Source: VAXT01 sp963827725 (GTDB lineage Bacteria > Actinomycetota > Thermoleophilia > Gaiellales > Gaiellaceae). From it: DNA of 64,000 nt. The stretch spans positions 930,001 through 994,000 of the forward strand of contig CAWHBM010000001.1 in NCBI GenBank assembly GCA_963827725.1, written 5' to 3'. A program made the translations under genes and the position numbers. Positions 47,994 through 56,034 of this stretch are shown here, one piece after another. Numbering within the stretch: position 1 is the first letter of the stretch; each line of letters starts with the position of its first letter. The notes beneath the pieces were generated by a model. The model was not told the DNA's origin, searched no databases, and saw nothing but the letters and a program-made list of their open reading frames with translations.

Positions 47994-50897
47994 GTGAGAG
48001 CGAAACCAGGATTCGGCCGGGTGTTGGCAGCCTTTGGGCTGGCCGCGCTCCTCGGCAGCGTTGCGCTTGCGGCCGATAGCGGCAGCGCTCCGAATGCGGC
48101 TCCGGTCGACGCGAAAGTCCTCCGCCAGCTGGCCGCCAAAGGGGAGACCTCGTTCTGGGTCGTTCTCCGCGACAAGGCTGACCTTGCCGCCGCTGAGAGC
48201 GTCCAGGACCGCACCGAGCGCGGCGAGCTCGTCTACAGCCGTCTGAACGCGGTTGCGAGTCGCAGCCAGGTTCCCGTCCGTGAGCTGCTGGACGCGCGGG
48301 GCATCCGGTACCAGCCGTTCTGGATCGTCAACGCGATCCACGTCAAGTCGGCCGGCCAGGCCACTCTCGACGCCGTTGCCGCGCGTTCGGACGTCGAGGA
48401 GATCCGCGCAACCCGCAGATATCCGGTGCCGAAGCCGATCAAGACCCGAGGCGAGGGCAGTCCGTTCACGACGGAGTGGGGGCTGAACGCGATCAACGCG
48501 CCGCAGGTCTGGTCGACCTTCAACGTTCGCGGTGAAGGGATCGTCGTCGCCAACATCGACACCGGTGTCCGTTACTCGCACACGGCTCTCGTCATGCAGT
48601 ACCGGGGCCGTGACGGCGACGGGAACTTCGACCACAACTACAACTGGTGGGATCCGCTCGACGAGTGCGCCGGGAACGACCCTTGCGACACGGACTCCCA
48701 CGGCACGCACACGATGGGCACGATGATCGGCGACGACGGCGATCCGGGCACGAACCAGATCGGCGTCGCTCCGCACGCGAAGTGGATCGCAGCGAAGGGA
48801 TGCTGCCTCGACGCGGCGCTCCTTTCCTCGGCGCAGTGGATTCTCGCTCCGACCGACCTGGCCGGCCAGAATCCAAGGCCGGACCTGCGACCTGACATCG
48901 TCAACAACTCCTGGGGCGGCGGCTCCGGTGACCCGTTCTTCCAGCCGGCCGTGCAGGCCTGGATCGCGTCCGGAATCTTCCCTGCGTTCTCGAATGGCAA
49001 CACCGGCCCCTCGTGCGGCTCGGCCGGTTCTCCGGGCGACATGCCGGAGAGCTACAGCGCCGGCGCATTCAACTCAACGGGCGCCATCGCCGGCTTCTCC
49101 GGGCGTGGCCCGTCCGCGTTCGGCGGCATCAAGCCCGATATCGCTGCCCCTGGAGTCGCGGTCCGCTCCTCCGTGAGCAGCGGCGACGCTTCGTATGCGA
49201 ACTTGAGCGGCACCTCGATGGCTTCGCCCCATGTTGCGGGCGCCGTCGCGTTGATCTGGTCTGCATCTCCGGAGCTGCGGGGCGACGTCACGCGCACCCG
49301 TGCGCTTCTCGCGCAGACCGCGATTGACACTGACAATCAGACCTGCGGCGGAACCGCCGGCTACAACAACGTCTGGGGCGAGGGGAAGCTCGACGTCTTC
49401 GCGGCAGTCGATGCCGCTCCGCGCGGCCCCACCGGAATCCTCACCGGCACGGTTCGGCGTAACGACAACATGGCCCCGATCGGCGGCGCAGAAGTACGGG
49501 TTGCCGGCCCGGGCAATCGGAGTGTCGCGACGACTCCGATGGGCGTGTACACGATGGTGCTTCCCGTAGGGACATACACGGTCACCGTCACCGGACACGG
49601 GTTCACTTCCCAGACGCGGACCAACGTCGTCGTCTCGGAGAATCAGAACACCATCGAGGATTTCTCGCTCGCCCCGGCGCCCGTCATCGAGCACAACATG
49701 ACGACGCTGTACGACTCCAGCGGCAACGGGAAGATCGAGCCCGGCGAGACGTTCGAGCTCGACGAACAGCTCGAGAACACGGGGTTTGCGAGCGCGACGG
49801 GAATCTCGGCTTCGCTGTCCACGACGACGCCCGGGATCACGATCACCCAGGGGAGCTCTGCCTATCCAGACATGGCGGCCGGCGGCGTTGCCCTGAACGC
49901 CACGCGCTTCGCCGGTACCGCCTCGAGCACGCTCGCCTGCGGCCTGCTGATCGAGCTTCGGCTGACCGTGACGAGCGCGCAGGGCAGCTTCAATGTCGAC
50001 TTCACAGTCCAGGGCGGACCGCCGTGCTACGCGGTGACCCAGCAGACGGGCCAGCCGATCATCACGGCGACGACGAGCCTGGGGAACAACTGTGACGACT
50101 GCACGACGGCGGTCACGTTGCCCTTCCCGATCACGCTCTACGGTGAAAGCCATACGGAGGCGCGCGTCAGCTCGAACGGGAACATCCAGTTCGGCGGGAC
50201 GCGGAACACCGCGTTCATCAACAACTGCCTGCCCACGGTCGCGCTCCAGTCTGCGGTCGTCGTCTACTGGGACGACCTCCTGACATCGGGCTCCGGTCAC
50301 GGGATCTGGACCTCGGTGACAGGCTCTGAGCCGAACAGGCAGTACGTCGTCGAATGGCGCACCGGCTATGCGAACCGGGCCGGCGAAGCCAACTTCGAGG
50401 CGATCTTCGACGAGGGCAGCGAGGTCATCAGGATGCGCTTCGGGGTCGACGTCGACCACGGTGCCTCGGTGACCATCGGACTCCAGGGAAGCCCAACTCG
50501 CGGCGACGAGTTCAGCTGCAACTCGGGCACGCTCGGCAACCCTGGCCTGCAGCTCACCTATACACCGACGACCGGGCCGCCTCCGCCTCCTCCACCTCCT
50601 CCGCCGCCGCCTCCACCGCCGCCGCCGCCTCCACCGCCGCCACCGCCTCCACCTCCTCCACCACCACCGCCCCCGCCACCACCGCCGCCGCCAGCTCCGG
50701 CACGCTGTCGAGTGCCGCGGGTGATCGGACTGAGGCTCGCAGCGGCCAAGACGCGGATTCGCAGGGCAAGGTGCTCGGTCGGCCGCGTGCGCCGCGCTCG
50801 CTCGAGGCGGGTCGGCCGCGTGATCGGTCAGAGCCCGCGGCCGGGGGCAGTCAAGCGCCGCGGCTTCCCTGTGAGGCTCGTCGTCGGCCGCCGCTAG
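47994..50897 (+). CDS. Secreted S8 subtilase with CDDC domain and polyproline-PASTA tail
   Basis: 967 aa from GTG 47994. A signal peptide (VLAAFGLAALLGSVALAAD) and an I9-like propeptide (about 40-150) precede the catalytic domain: Asp189 in VVANIDTGVRYSH, His236 in DSHGTHTMGTMIGDD, oxyanion Asn336 in SNGNTGP and Ser408 in SGTSMASPHVAGAVAL. A carboxypeptidase regulatory-like beta domain (GILTGTVRRNDNMAPIGGAE), an Ig-like region and a CDDC domain (NNCDDCTTAVTLPFPITLYG, VTGSEPNRQYVVEW) follow. Then come 39 prolines (50577-50693) and the PASTA tail. It probably works at the cell surface and may process the neighbouring proteins, an inference from the shared tail. Confidence 0.9.
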   Translation: MRAKPGFGRVLAAFGLAALLGSVALAADSGSAPNAAPVDAKVLRQLAAKGETSFWVVLRDKADLAAAESVQDRTERGELVYSRLNAVASRSQVPVRELLDARGIRYQPFWIVNAIHVKSAGQATLDAVAARSDVEEIRATRRYPVPKPIKTRGEGSPFTTEWGLNAINAPQVWSTFNVRGEGIVVANIDTGVRYSHTALVMQYRGRDGDGNFDHNYNWWDPLDECAGNDPCDTDSHGTHTMGTMIGDDGDPGTNQIGVAPHAKWIAAKGCCLDAALLSSAQWILAPTDLAGQNPRPDLRPDIVNNSWGGGSGDPFFQPAVQAWIASGIFPAFSNGNTGPSCGSAGSPGDMPESYSAGAFNSTGAIAGFSGRGPSAFGGIKPDIAAPGVAVRSSVSSGDASYANLSGTSMASPHVAGAVALIWSASPELRGDVTRTRALLAQTAIDTDNQTCGGTAGYNNVWGEGKLDVFAAVDAAPRGPTGILTGTVRRNDNMAPIGGAEVRVAGPGNRSVATTPMGVYTMVLPVGTYTVTVTGHGFTSQTRTNVVVSENQNTIEDFSLAPAPVIEHNMTTLYDSSGNGKIEPGETFELDEQLENTGFASATGISASLSTTTPGITITQGSSAYPDMAAGGVALNATRFAGTASSTLACGLLIELRLTVTSAQGSFNVDFTVQGGPPCYAVTQQTGQPIITATTSLGNNCDDCTTAVTLPFPITLYGESHTEARVSSNGNIQFGGTRNTAFINNCLPTVALQSAVVVYWDDLLTSGSGHGIWTSVTGSEPNRQYVVEWRTGYANRAGEANFEAIFDEGSEVIRMRFGVDVDHGASVTIGLQGSPTRGDEFSCNSGTLGNPGLQLTYTPTTGPPPPPPPPPPPPPPPPPPPPPPPPPPPPPPPPPPPPPPPAPARCRVPRVIGLRLAAAKTRIRRARCSVGRVRRARSRRVGRVIGQSPRPGAVKRRGFPVRLVVGRR

Positions 50898-50953
50898 GCG
50901 CCTTCTGGACGAGCATTCCCCGCGGAAGCCGCGTGTGTGTTAGAAACTCCGCG

Positions 50954-50971
50954 CGCCGAGAGAACTCGGCG
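50954..50971 (+). terminator. Short hairpin after the subtilase gene
   Basis: A perfect 7-base stem CGCCGAG / CTCGGCG with loop AGAA, 56 bases after the subtilase stop and followed by TTAACT. It may instead be part of the hppA control region. Confidence 0.45.
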
Positions 50972-50996
50972 TTAACTCCGTAATGGGCGAAACACA

Positions 50997-53042
50997 CTGA
51001 GCTTCTTCCGCGATCACGCAGTCCTCTTCGCGCTTGTCTGCGCCGGCGTCGCCATTGCCTGGGGCATTGGCCTCACGTACTGGCTGCTGAAGCAGCCGGA
51101 CGGGAACGAGCGGATGCGCGAGATCGCTCGCGCCGTGCAGGAGGGCGCATCGGCCTATCTCCGCCGGCAGTACCAGACGATCGCGATCGTCTCCATTGCC
51201 CCGTTCCTGCTCATCGGCTTCTACAACGAGCTCGGCTGGGGCACCGCGATCGGGTTCCTGATCGGCGCCATCCTCTCGGGCGCCGCCGGCTTCATCGGCA
51301 TGAACGTGGCGGTGCGCTCGAACGTGAGGACGGCGGAGGCGGCGCGCCACGGCCTGAAGCCGGCGCTCAACGTCGCGTTTCGCGCGGGCTCGGTCACGGG
51401 GCTCCTCGTCGTGGGCCTCGGCCTTCTCGGTGTCGCCGGCTACTACTGGGTGCTCACCGACCTGTTCGGCAACTCCTCCGACTCGGCGATCAAGGACCTG
51501 ATCGGGCTCGCCTTCGGAGGCTCACTCATCTCGGTCTTCGCGCGTCTCGGCGGCGGCATCTACACAAAGGCGGCCGACGTCGGCGCCGACCTCGTCGGGA
51601 AGATCGAGGCCGGGATCCCCGAGGACGATCCGCGCAACCCGGCCGTGATCGCGGACAACGTGGGCGACAACGTCGGCGACTGCGCGGGAATGGCGGCCGA
51701 CCTCTTCGAGACCTATGCGGTCACCGCGGTCGCCGTGATGCTCCTCGCCAGGGCGTTCCCGACGAGCGAGCTCTGGCTCTACCCACTGTCGCTCGGCGGC
51801 ATCGCGATCCTCGCCTCGGTGATCGGAACCCTGTTTGCCCGCATCGGGCGCAGCGGCTCGATCATGAATGCGCTCTACAAAGCCGTGCTGGCGGCGACGA
51901 TCCTCTCCGCGATTGGATTCATTCCGGTCACGCAGGCCTTCGACGGCGGCCCCTTCACGTTCTGGAACCTCTACGGCTCGGCGCTGATCGGGCTCGGCGT
52001 CACCTTCCTGCTCGTCGGGATCACCGAGTTCTACACCGGGACGCGCTGGGGGCCCGTGAAGTCGATCTCGAGCGCCTCGCGCACCGGCCATGCAACGAAC
52101 ATCATCGAGGGCCTTGCCGTGGGCATGCAGGCAACGGCGGCGCCCGTGATCGTGATCGTGGCGGGCATCGTCGGGTCGTACTACGCGGCCGGCCAGGACA
52201 TCTTCGGGATCGGCGTCGCCGTCATGGCGCAGCTCTCCATGACCGGCCTCATCGTCGCGCTCGACGCCTATGGGCCCGTCACCGACAACGCGGGCGGTAT
52301 CGCGGAGATGGCGAACCTCGACGAGTCCGTCCGCGCGATCACCGATCCGCTCGACGCCGTCGGCAACACGACGAAAGCCGTCACGAAGGGCTACGCGATC
52401 GGCTCCGCCGGTCTTGCCGCGCTGATCCTGTTCGACGAGTACACGCGCGGCCTGCGTGAAGCGGGCCTCGAAGCGGTCACCTTCTCGCTCTCCGACCCGT
52501 GGGTGATCGCCGGCCTCTTCATCGGTGGGCTGATGCCGTTCCTCTTCGCGTCGCTTGCGATGCAGGCCGTCGGCCGGGTCGGCGGCCAGGTCGTCGAGGA
52601 GGTGAGGCGCCAGTTCCGCGAGATCCCGGGGATCATGGAGGGAACCGCCCGCCCCGAGTACGGCAAGGCGATCGACATCGTCACAGGGTCGGCGCTGAAG
52701 GCCATGCTGCTGCCCGCGCTGATCCCGATCGCTTTTCCGGTGATCGTCGGAATCATCCAGCCGGAGATGCTGGGCGGCCTGCTGATCGGGACGATCGTGA
52801 CCGGGATCTTCCTCGCGATCGCGATGACCTCGGGCGGAGGCGCCTGGGACAACGCGAAGAAGCTGATCGAGGACGGTCTCTACGGGGGCAAGGGCTCAGA
52901 AGCGCACAACGCCGCAATCACCGGTGACACGGTCGGCGACCCGTACAAGGACACCGCCGGCCCGGCGATCAATCCCATGATCAAGATCGCCAACATCGTC
53001 GCGATCCTGATCATCCCCTTGATCGTCAGCATTCACGGCTAA
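50997..53042 (+). CDS. hppA: K+-independent H+-translocating pyrophosphatase
   Basis: 681 aa if started at CTG 50997; the open frame from an ATG begins only at 51114 and would lose the first membrane helix (FALVCAGVAIAWGIGLTYWL). A nearby ATG at 50982 is out of frame, so either CTG is used or a base is missing. The enzyme pumps protons using pyrophosphate. Motifs: EGASAYLRRQYQ, DVGADLVGKIEAGIPEDDPR, NPAVIADNVGDNVGDCAGMA (substrate loop) and GNTTKAVTKGYAIGSA, whose Lys marks the K+-independent class. C-terminal GGAWDNAKKLIEDG and HNAAITGDTVGDPYKDTAGP complete the active site. About 16 membrane helices are expected. Confidence 0.93.
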   Translation: MSFFRDHAVLFALVCAGVAIAWGIGLTYWLLKQPDGNERMREIARAVQEGASAYLRRQYQTIAIVSIAPFLLIGFYNELGWGTAIGFLIGAILSGAAGFIGMNVAVRSNVRTAEAARHGLKPALNVAFRAGSVTGLLVVGLGLLGVAGYYWVLTDLFGNSSDSAIKDLIGLAFGGSLISVFARLGGGIYTKAADVGADLVGKIEAGIPEDDPRNPAVIADNVGDNVGDCAGMAADLFETYAVTAVAVMLLARAFPTSELWLYPLSLGGIAILASVIGTLFARIGRSGSIMNALYKAVLAATILSAIGFIPVTQAFDGGPFTFWNLYGSALIGLGVTFLLVGITEFYTGTRWGPVKSISSASRTGHATNIIEGLAVGMQATAAPVIVIVAGIVGSYYAAGQDIFGIGVAVMAQLSMTGLIVALDAYGPVTDNAGGIAEMANLDESVRAITDPLDAVGNTTKAVTKGYAIGSAGLAALILFDEYTRGLREAGLEAVTFSLSDPWVIAGLFIGGLMPFLFASLAMQAVGRVGGQVVEEVRRQFREIPGIMEGTARPEYGKAIDIVTGSALKAMLLPALIPIAFPVIVGIIQPEMLGGLLIGTIVTGIFLAIAMTSGGGAWDNAKKLIEDGLYGGKGSEAHNAAITGDTVGDPYKDTAGPAINPMIKIANIVAILIIPLIVSIHG

Positions 53043-53063
53043 GCCGCTTCGCTTCGCTCGCTT

Positions 53064-53090
53064 CACGGGTGAACCCCTGGTTCCCCCGTG
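53064..53090 (+). terminator. Hairpin downstream of hppA
   Basis: A 12-base stem with one mismatch, CACGGGTGAACC / GGTTCCCCCGTG, and loop CCT, 22 bases after the stop. No T run follows. Confidence 0.5.
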
Positions 53091-53185
53091 AGCCCCCTCC
53101 TTGCAGCCGCTGGCTTGGCTCAGGCGGCTAGTGGGCCGGCGACCGCTTGCACGAGCCCTCTGTCACCTGCGTTTGCGGGCCTCCC

Positions 53186-53202
53186 GCCGGGCAAAGCCCG
53201 GC
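53186..53202 (-). terminator. Hairpin downstream of the DUF1801 gene
   Basis: A perfect 7-base stem GCCGGGC / GCCCGGC with loop AAA, about 50 bases beyond the end of the minus-strand gene at 53252. The 210 bases between hppA and that gene hold nothing else that I recognise. Confidence 0.4.
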
Positions 53203-53251
53203 TCCGGCGGTAGAGGTTGATGGCGTTGCTCGACGGGTGCGCCTTCCAGTC

Positions 53252-53740
53252 TCAACTTACTGCCTTCTTCACGAGCGCGCGGATCTTCGCCTCCTCGGCG
53301 GGGGTCAACTTCTTCAGAGCGAAGGAGGTCGGCCACATGGCGCCTTTGTCGAGGTTCGCCGAGTCGTTGAAGCCAAGCGTCGCGTACCGCGACTTGAACT
53401 TGTGCGCTGCCTGGAAGAAGCAGACGACCTTGCCGTCCTTGGTGTACGCGGGCATCCCGTACCAGAGTCTCGGCGTGAGGGCCGGCGCGCTGGCTTTGAC
53501 GATCGCATGGAGCCGCTCGCCAATGGCGCGATCCGGTTTCGGCATCCCGGCGATCTTCGCGAGCACGTCGCGTTCACCGTCCGCCTTGCTCTTGCTCGCG
53601 CGCGCTTCCGCCTTCAGCTCCTGGGCGCGCTCCTTCATCGCGGCTCGTTCCTCGGCCGTGAATCCCGTGGACTTCTTGACCGCGGCGGTGGTCTTGGCGG
53701 AGCGCCGCGTGGCCTTCTTTCGAGTTTTCTTCTCAGCCAT
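53252..53740 (-). CDS. DUF1801 (YdhG-like) protein with basic N-terminal tail
   Basis: 162 aa from ATG 53740 with AGGAGG about 13 bases upstream; upstream in-frame codons look non-coding. A Lys/Arg-rich tail (EKKTRKKATRRSAKTTAAVKK) precedes a DUF1801 fold: RDVLAKIAGMPKPDRAIGER, LTPRLWYGMPAYTKDGKVVC, FFQAAHKFKSRYATLGFND and TPAEEAKIRALVKKAV. Members of the family include proposed iron chaperones and small uncharacterised proteins. The basic tail could bind nucleic acid. The 170 bases upstream contain only the probable promoter of the next gene. Confidence 0.75.
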   Translation of the reverse strand: MAEKKTRKKATRRSAKTTAAVKKSTGFTAEERAAMKERAQELKAEARASKSKADGERDVLAKIAGMPKPDRAIGERLHAIVKASAPALTPRLWYGMPAYTKDGKVVCFFQAAHKFKSRYATLGFNDSANLDKGAMWPTSFALKKLTPAEEAKIRALVKKAVS

Positions 53741-53925
53741 GGTGTCTCGTAACCTCCTGCCTTCCAACGGGCCTGAGTCGTGGCGCCCACGTTAGTACTT
53801 CGCGGTCGCCGCCGACGTCGTCCACGTGGCTCCTTCACGGTGGCGGCGTCGGTGCAGGTCAAGACCACGCCATCGGCGATGACCCTATTTGCAGTAGTTG
53901 TCGAGCGAAGCCATGCGTCACCCAC

Positions 53926-53931
53926 TAGCCT
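53926..53931 (+). promoter_or_regulatory. Probable -10 element of the APC-USP gene 1
   Basis: TAGCCT ends six bases before GTG 53938 with no ribosome site, fitting the leaderless pattern. Confidence 0.4.
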
Positions 53932-53937
53932 TCGCGA

Positions 53938-55866
53938 GTGAGCAGCGCCGAGACCGACTCAGGAGCTCAGCCGAGACCAAGGCGTAGGCGACGTGAGCAG
54001 GGGCTAGAGCGTGTCCTGGGCACACCGGCGCTCTTCGCGACCGCCTACGGGAACGTCGGCTCCTCGATCTACTACGCGCTCGGGGTTACGGCTGTCTTCG
54101 CCCTCGGGCTGACGCCGCTCGTCTTCGTCGTGGCCGGAGTTATCTTTGCGCTGACGGCGCTCACGTATACCGAGGGCACGGTTCGCTACCCGGAAGCGGG
54201 CGGCTCGGCGAGCTTCGCGCGACACGCCTTCAACGAGGTTGTGAGCTTCGGGGCCGCCTGGGCCCAGATGCTCAACTACATCATCACGATCGCCATCTCG
54301 GCGTTCTTCGTCCCGCACTACCTCTCAATCTTCTGGGAGCCCTTGCGGGAGAACCCGTGGGACATTGTGGTCGGCGCGGCCGTCATCGTCGTGCTGGTAG
54401 CCCTCAACGTCGTCGGCATCCGAGAGGCGACCGGGCTCAATGTCTTCCTCGCTGTCGTCGACTTCGCGACGCAGCTCTTGCTTGTCATCCTCGGCTTCGT
54501 CCTGATCTTCAGCCCGAGCATCCTCGTCGACAACGTGCAATTCGGGGTGGCGCCTACGTGGGGCGATTTCTTCCTGGCTGTTCCGGTCGCGATGATCGCT
54601 TACACGGGAATCGAGACCGTCTCCAACCTCGCGGAGGAAGCCCGTGACCCGCCTCGAGACATCCCGCGCTCGATTCGTCTCGTCGCCGTCGCGGTCTTCG
54701 CGATCTACTTCACCCTGCCGCTGATCGCCCTGTCGGCGCTTCCGGTCACGAAGGTCGACGGCGAATACGAGACCAAGCTGGGGCTTCCGCCGGAGGAGGG
54801 GGGCTTTGCGAACGACCCTGTGCTCGGGCTTGTGCAGAACCTCGGCCTGGACGGGATCATGCTCACCTCGCTGGAGATCTACGTCGGCGTGCTCGCCGCA
54901 ACCATCTTGCTCGTCGCGACGAATGCTGGCGTGATCGGGGCTTCGCGCATCACGTACTCGATGGCGACCTACCGGCAGCTCCCGGAGATCTTTCGCCGGC
55001 TCCATCCACGCTTCAAGACGCCCTGGTTCGCCATCGTCGTGTTCGCCGGCTTCGCCTCGATCGCGGTGATCCTCCCTGGTCAGACGAACTTCCTCGGGAC
55101 GATGTACTCGTTCGGCGCGATGCTCTCGTTCACGATCGCGCATGCGGCCATTGTCGCGCTGCGCGTGCGGAAGCGCGACGAGGAGGTCGTGTACCGCTCC
55201 CGGCCGAACCTGCGGGTGGGTGGCATCGACTGGCCGATCTTCGCGCTCCTCGGCGGCCTCGGCACTGGGATCGCCTGGGCCGTGGTGCTCGTCGAGGAGG
55301 AGACCACGCGCTGGGTCGGCCTCGGCTGGCTCGCGCTCGGGTTCGCCATGTACGCGGTCTACCGCCGTCGCTTCGTGCGAGCGTCTCTCACCGAGACGAT
55401 CAGGGCGCCTGCGATCGTCCTCGGTCTCGAGGTTGAGTACCGAACGATTCTCGTTCCCGTCCAGCGAACTGCGGAGTCGGAGGAGGCGCTCGTGGCGGCG
55501 GCCCGCCTTGCGACCGAGCGCAGGTCGCGAGTCGTCATCCTGCACGTCCTCGAAGTGCCGCTCAGCCAGGCGCTCGAGGCCGATCTGCGCGAACGCGAGG
55601 ATGCCGCCTACGAGATTCTCGACGAGGCCCAGGCGCTGCTCGAGGGCTACGCCGGCGTTCGCATAGTGAGCCGCCTTGAGCGTCACAGGAGTGCAGGCCG
55701 TGCGATCGTCGAGGAGGCAGAGCGGCGTGAAGCGGAAGTGATCATTCTCGGCGCCCCGCGCACGAAGGTCCGTGGCGACAAGCCGATCTTCGGAGGCACG
55801 GTCGACTTCGTCCTGCGGCACAGCCCGACCCGCGTGGCAGTGATCGCCGGCAGGCAGGTGTCATAG
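53938..55866 (+). CDS. APC superfamily permease fused to a universal stress protein domain (copy 1)
   Basis: 642 aa. A basic cytoplasmic head (RPRRRRREQGLERVLG) is followed by about 12 helices of an APC transporter: FATAYGNVGSSIYYALGVTA (helix 1 break with the G-S-S substrate loop), ALTYTEGTVRYPEAGGSASF, VPVAMIAYTGIETVSNLAEE. Residues about 500-640 are a UspA-like domain (RTILVPVQRTAESEEALVAA, VVILHVLEVPLSQAL, AEVIILGAPRTKVRGD, FVLRHSPTRVAVIAG). The substrate is unknown. APC-fold potassium importers (KimA/KUP types) also carry a cytosolic C-terminal domain, so K+ is possible. The next small gene starts directly after the stop. Confidence 0.88.
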   Translation: MSSAETDSGAQPRPRRRRREQGLERVLGTPALFATAYGNVGSSIYYALGVTAVFALGLTPLVFVVAGVIFALTALTYTEGTVRYPEAGGSASFARHAFNEVVSFGAAWAQMLNYIITIAISAFFVPHYLSIFWEPLRENPWDIVVGAAVIVVLVALNVVGIREATGLNVFLAVVDFATQLLLVILGFVLIFSPSILVDNVQFGVAPTWGDFFLAVPVAMIAYTGIETVSNLAEEARDPPRDIPRSIRLVAVAVFAIYFTLPLIALSALPVTKVDGEYETKLGLPPEEGGFANDPVLGLVQNLGLDGIMLTSLEIYVGVLAATILLVATNAGVIGASRITYSMATYRQLPEIFRRLHPRFKTPWFAIVVFAGFASIAVILPGQTNFLGTMYSFGAMLSFTIAHAAIVALRVRKRDEEVVYRSRPNLRVGGIDWPIFALLGGLGTGIAWAVVLVEEETTRWVGLGWLALGFAMYAVYRRRFVRASLTETIRAPAIVLGLEVEYRTILVPVQRTAESEEALVAAARLATERRSRVVILHVLEVPLSQALEADLREREDAAYEILDEAQALLEGYAGVRIVSRLERHRSAGRAIVEEAERREAEVIILGAPRTKVRGDKPIFGGTVDFVLRHSPTRVAVIAGRQVS

Positions 55867-56034
55867 ATGCTCGGCCGAGCAGTCGCGGTGCTCATGGTCG
55901 CGCTTGGCGTCGTCACCCTGATCCGCACCGCGGCCCTCGGGGGCGGTGGGCTCGCCTACGGCTATTTGTTCGGCGGACTGCTCGTGTTCGCCGGTGTCCT
56001 ACGGTTGTACCTTTCGGTGAAGCTGCGTGGCTAA
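55867..56034 (+). CDS. Small two-helix membrane protein between the two APC-USP genes
   Basis: 55 aa from ATG 55867, immediately after the stop of APC-USP 1. Two hydrophobic segments (RAVAVLMVALGVVTLI and YGYLFGGLLVFAGVLRLYL) with a Gly-rich turn (LGGGGLAYG). It overlaps the start of APC-USP 2 by eight bases. The tight spacing and membrane character suggest translational coupling and perhaps an accessory subunit. I do not recognise a family. Confidence 0.65.
   Translation: MLGRAVAVLMVALGVVTLIRTAALGGGGLAYGYLFGGLLVFAGVLRLYLSVKLRG

Noticed and set aside
53043..53251. A tRNA or small RNA in the hppA-DUF1801 gap
   Set aside because: The stems seen are terminator-like; no cloverleaf or anticodon arm could be drawn.
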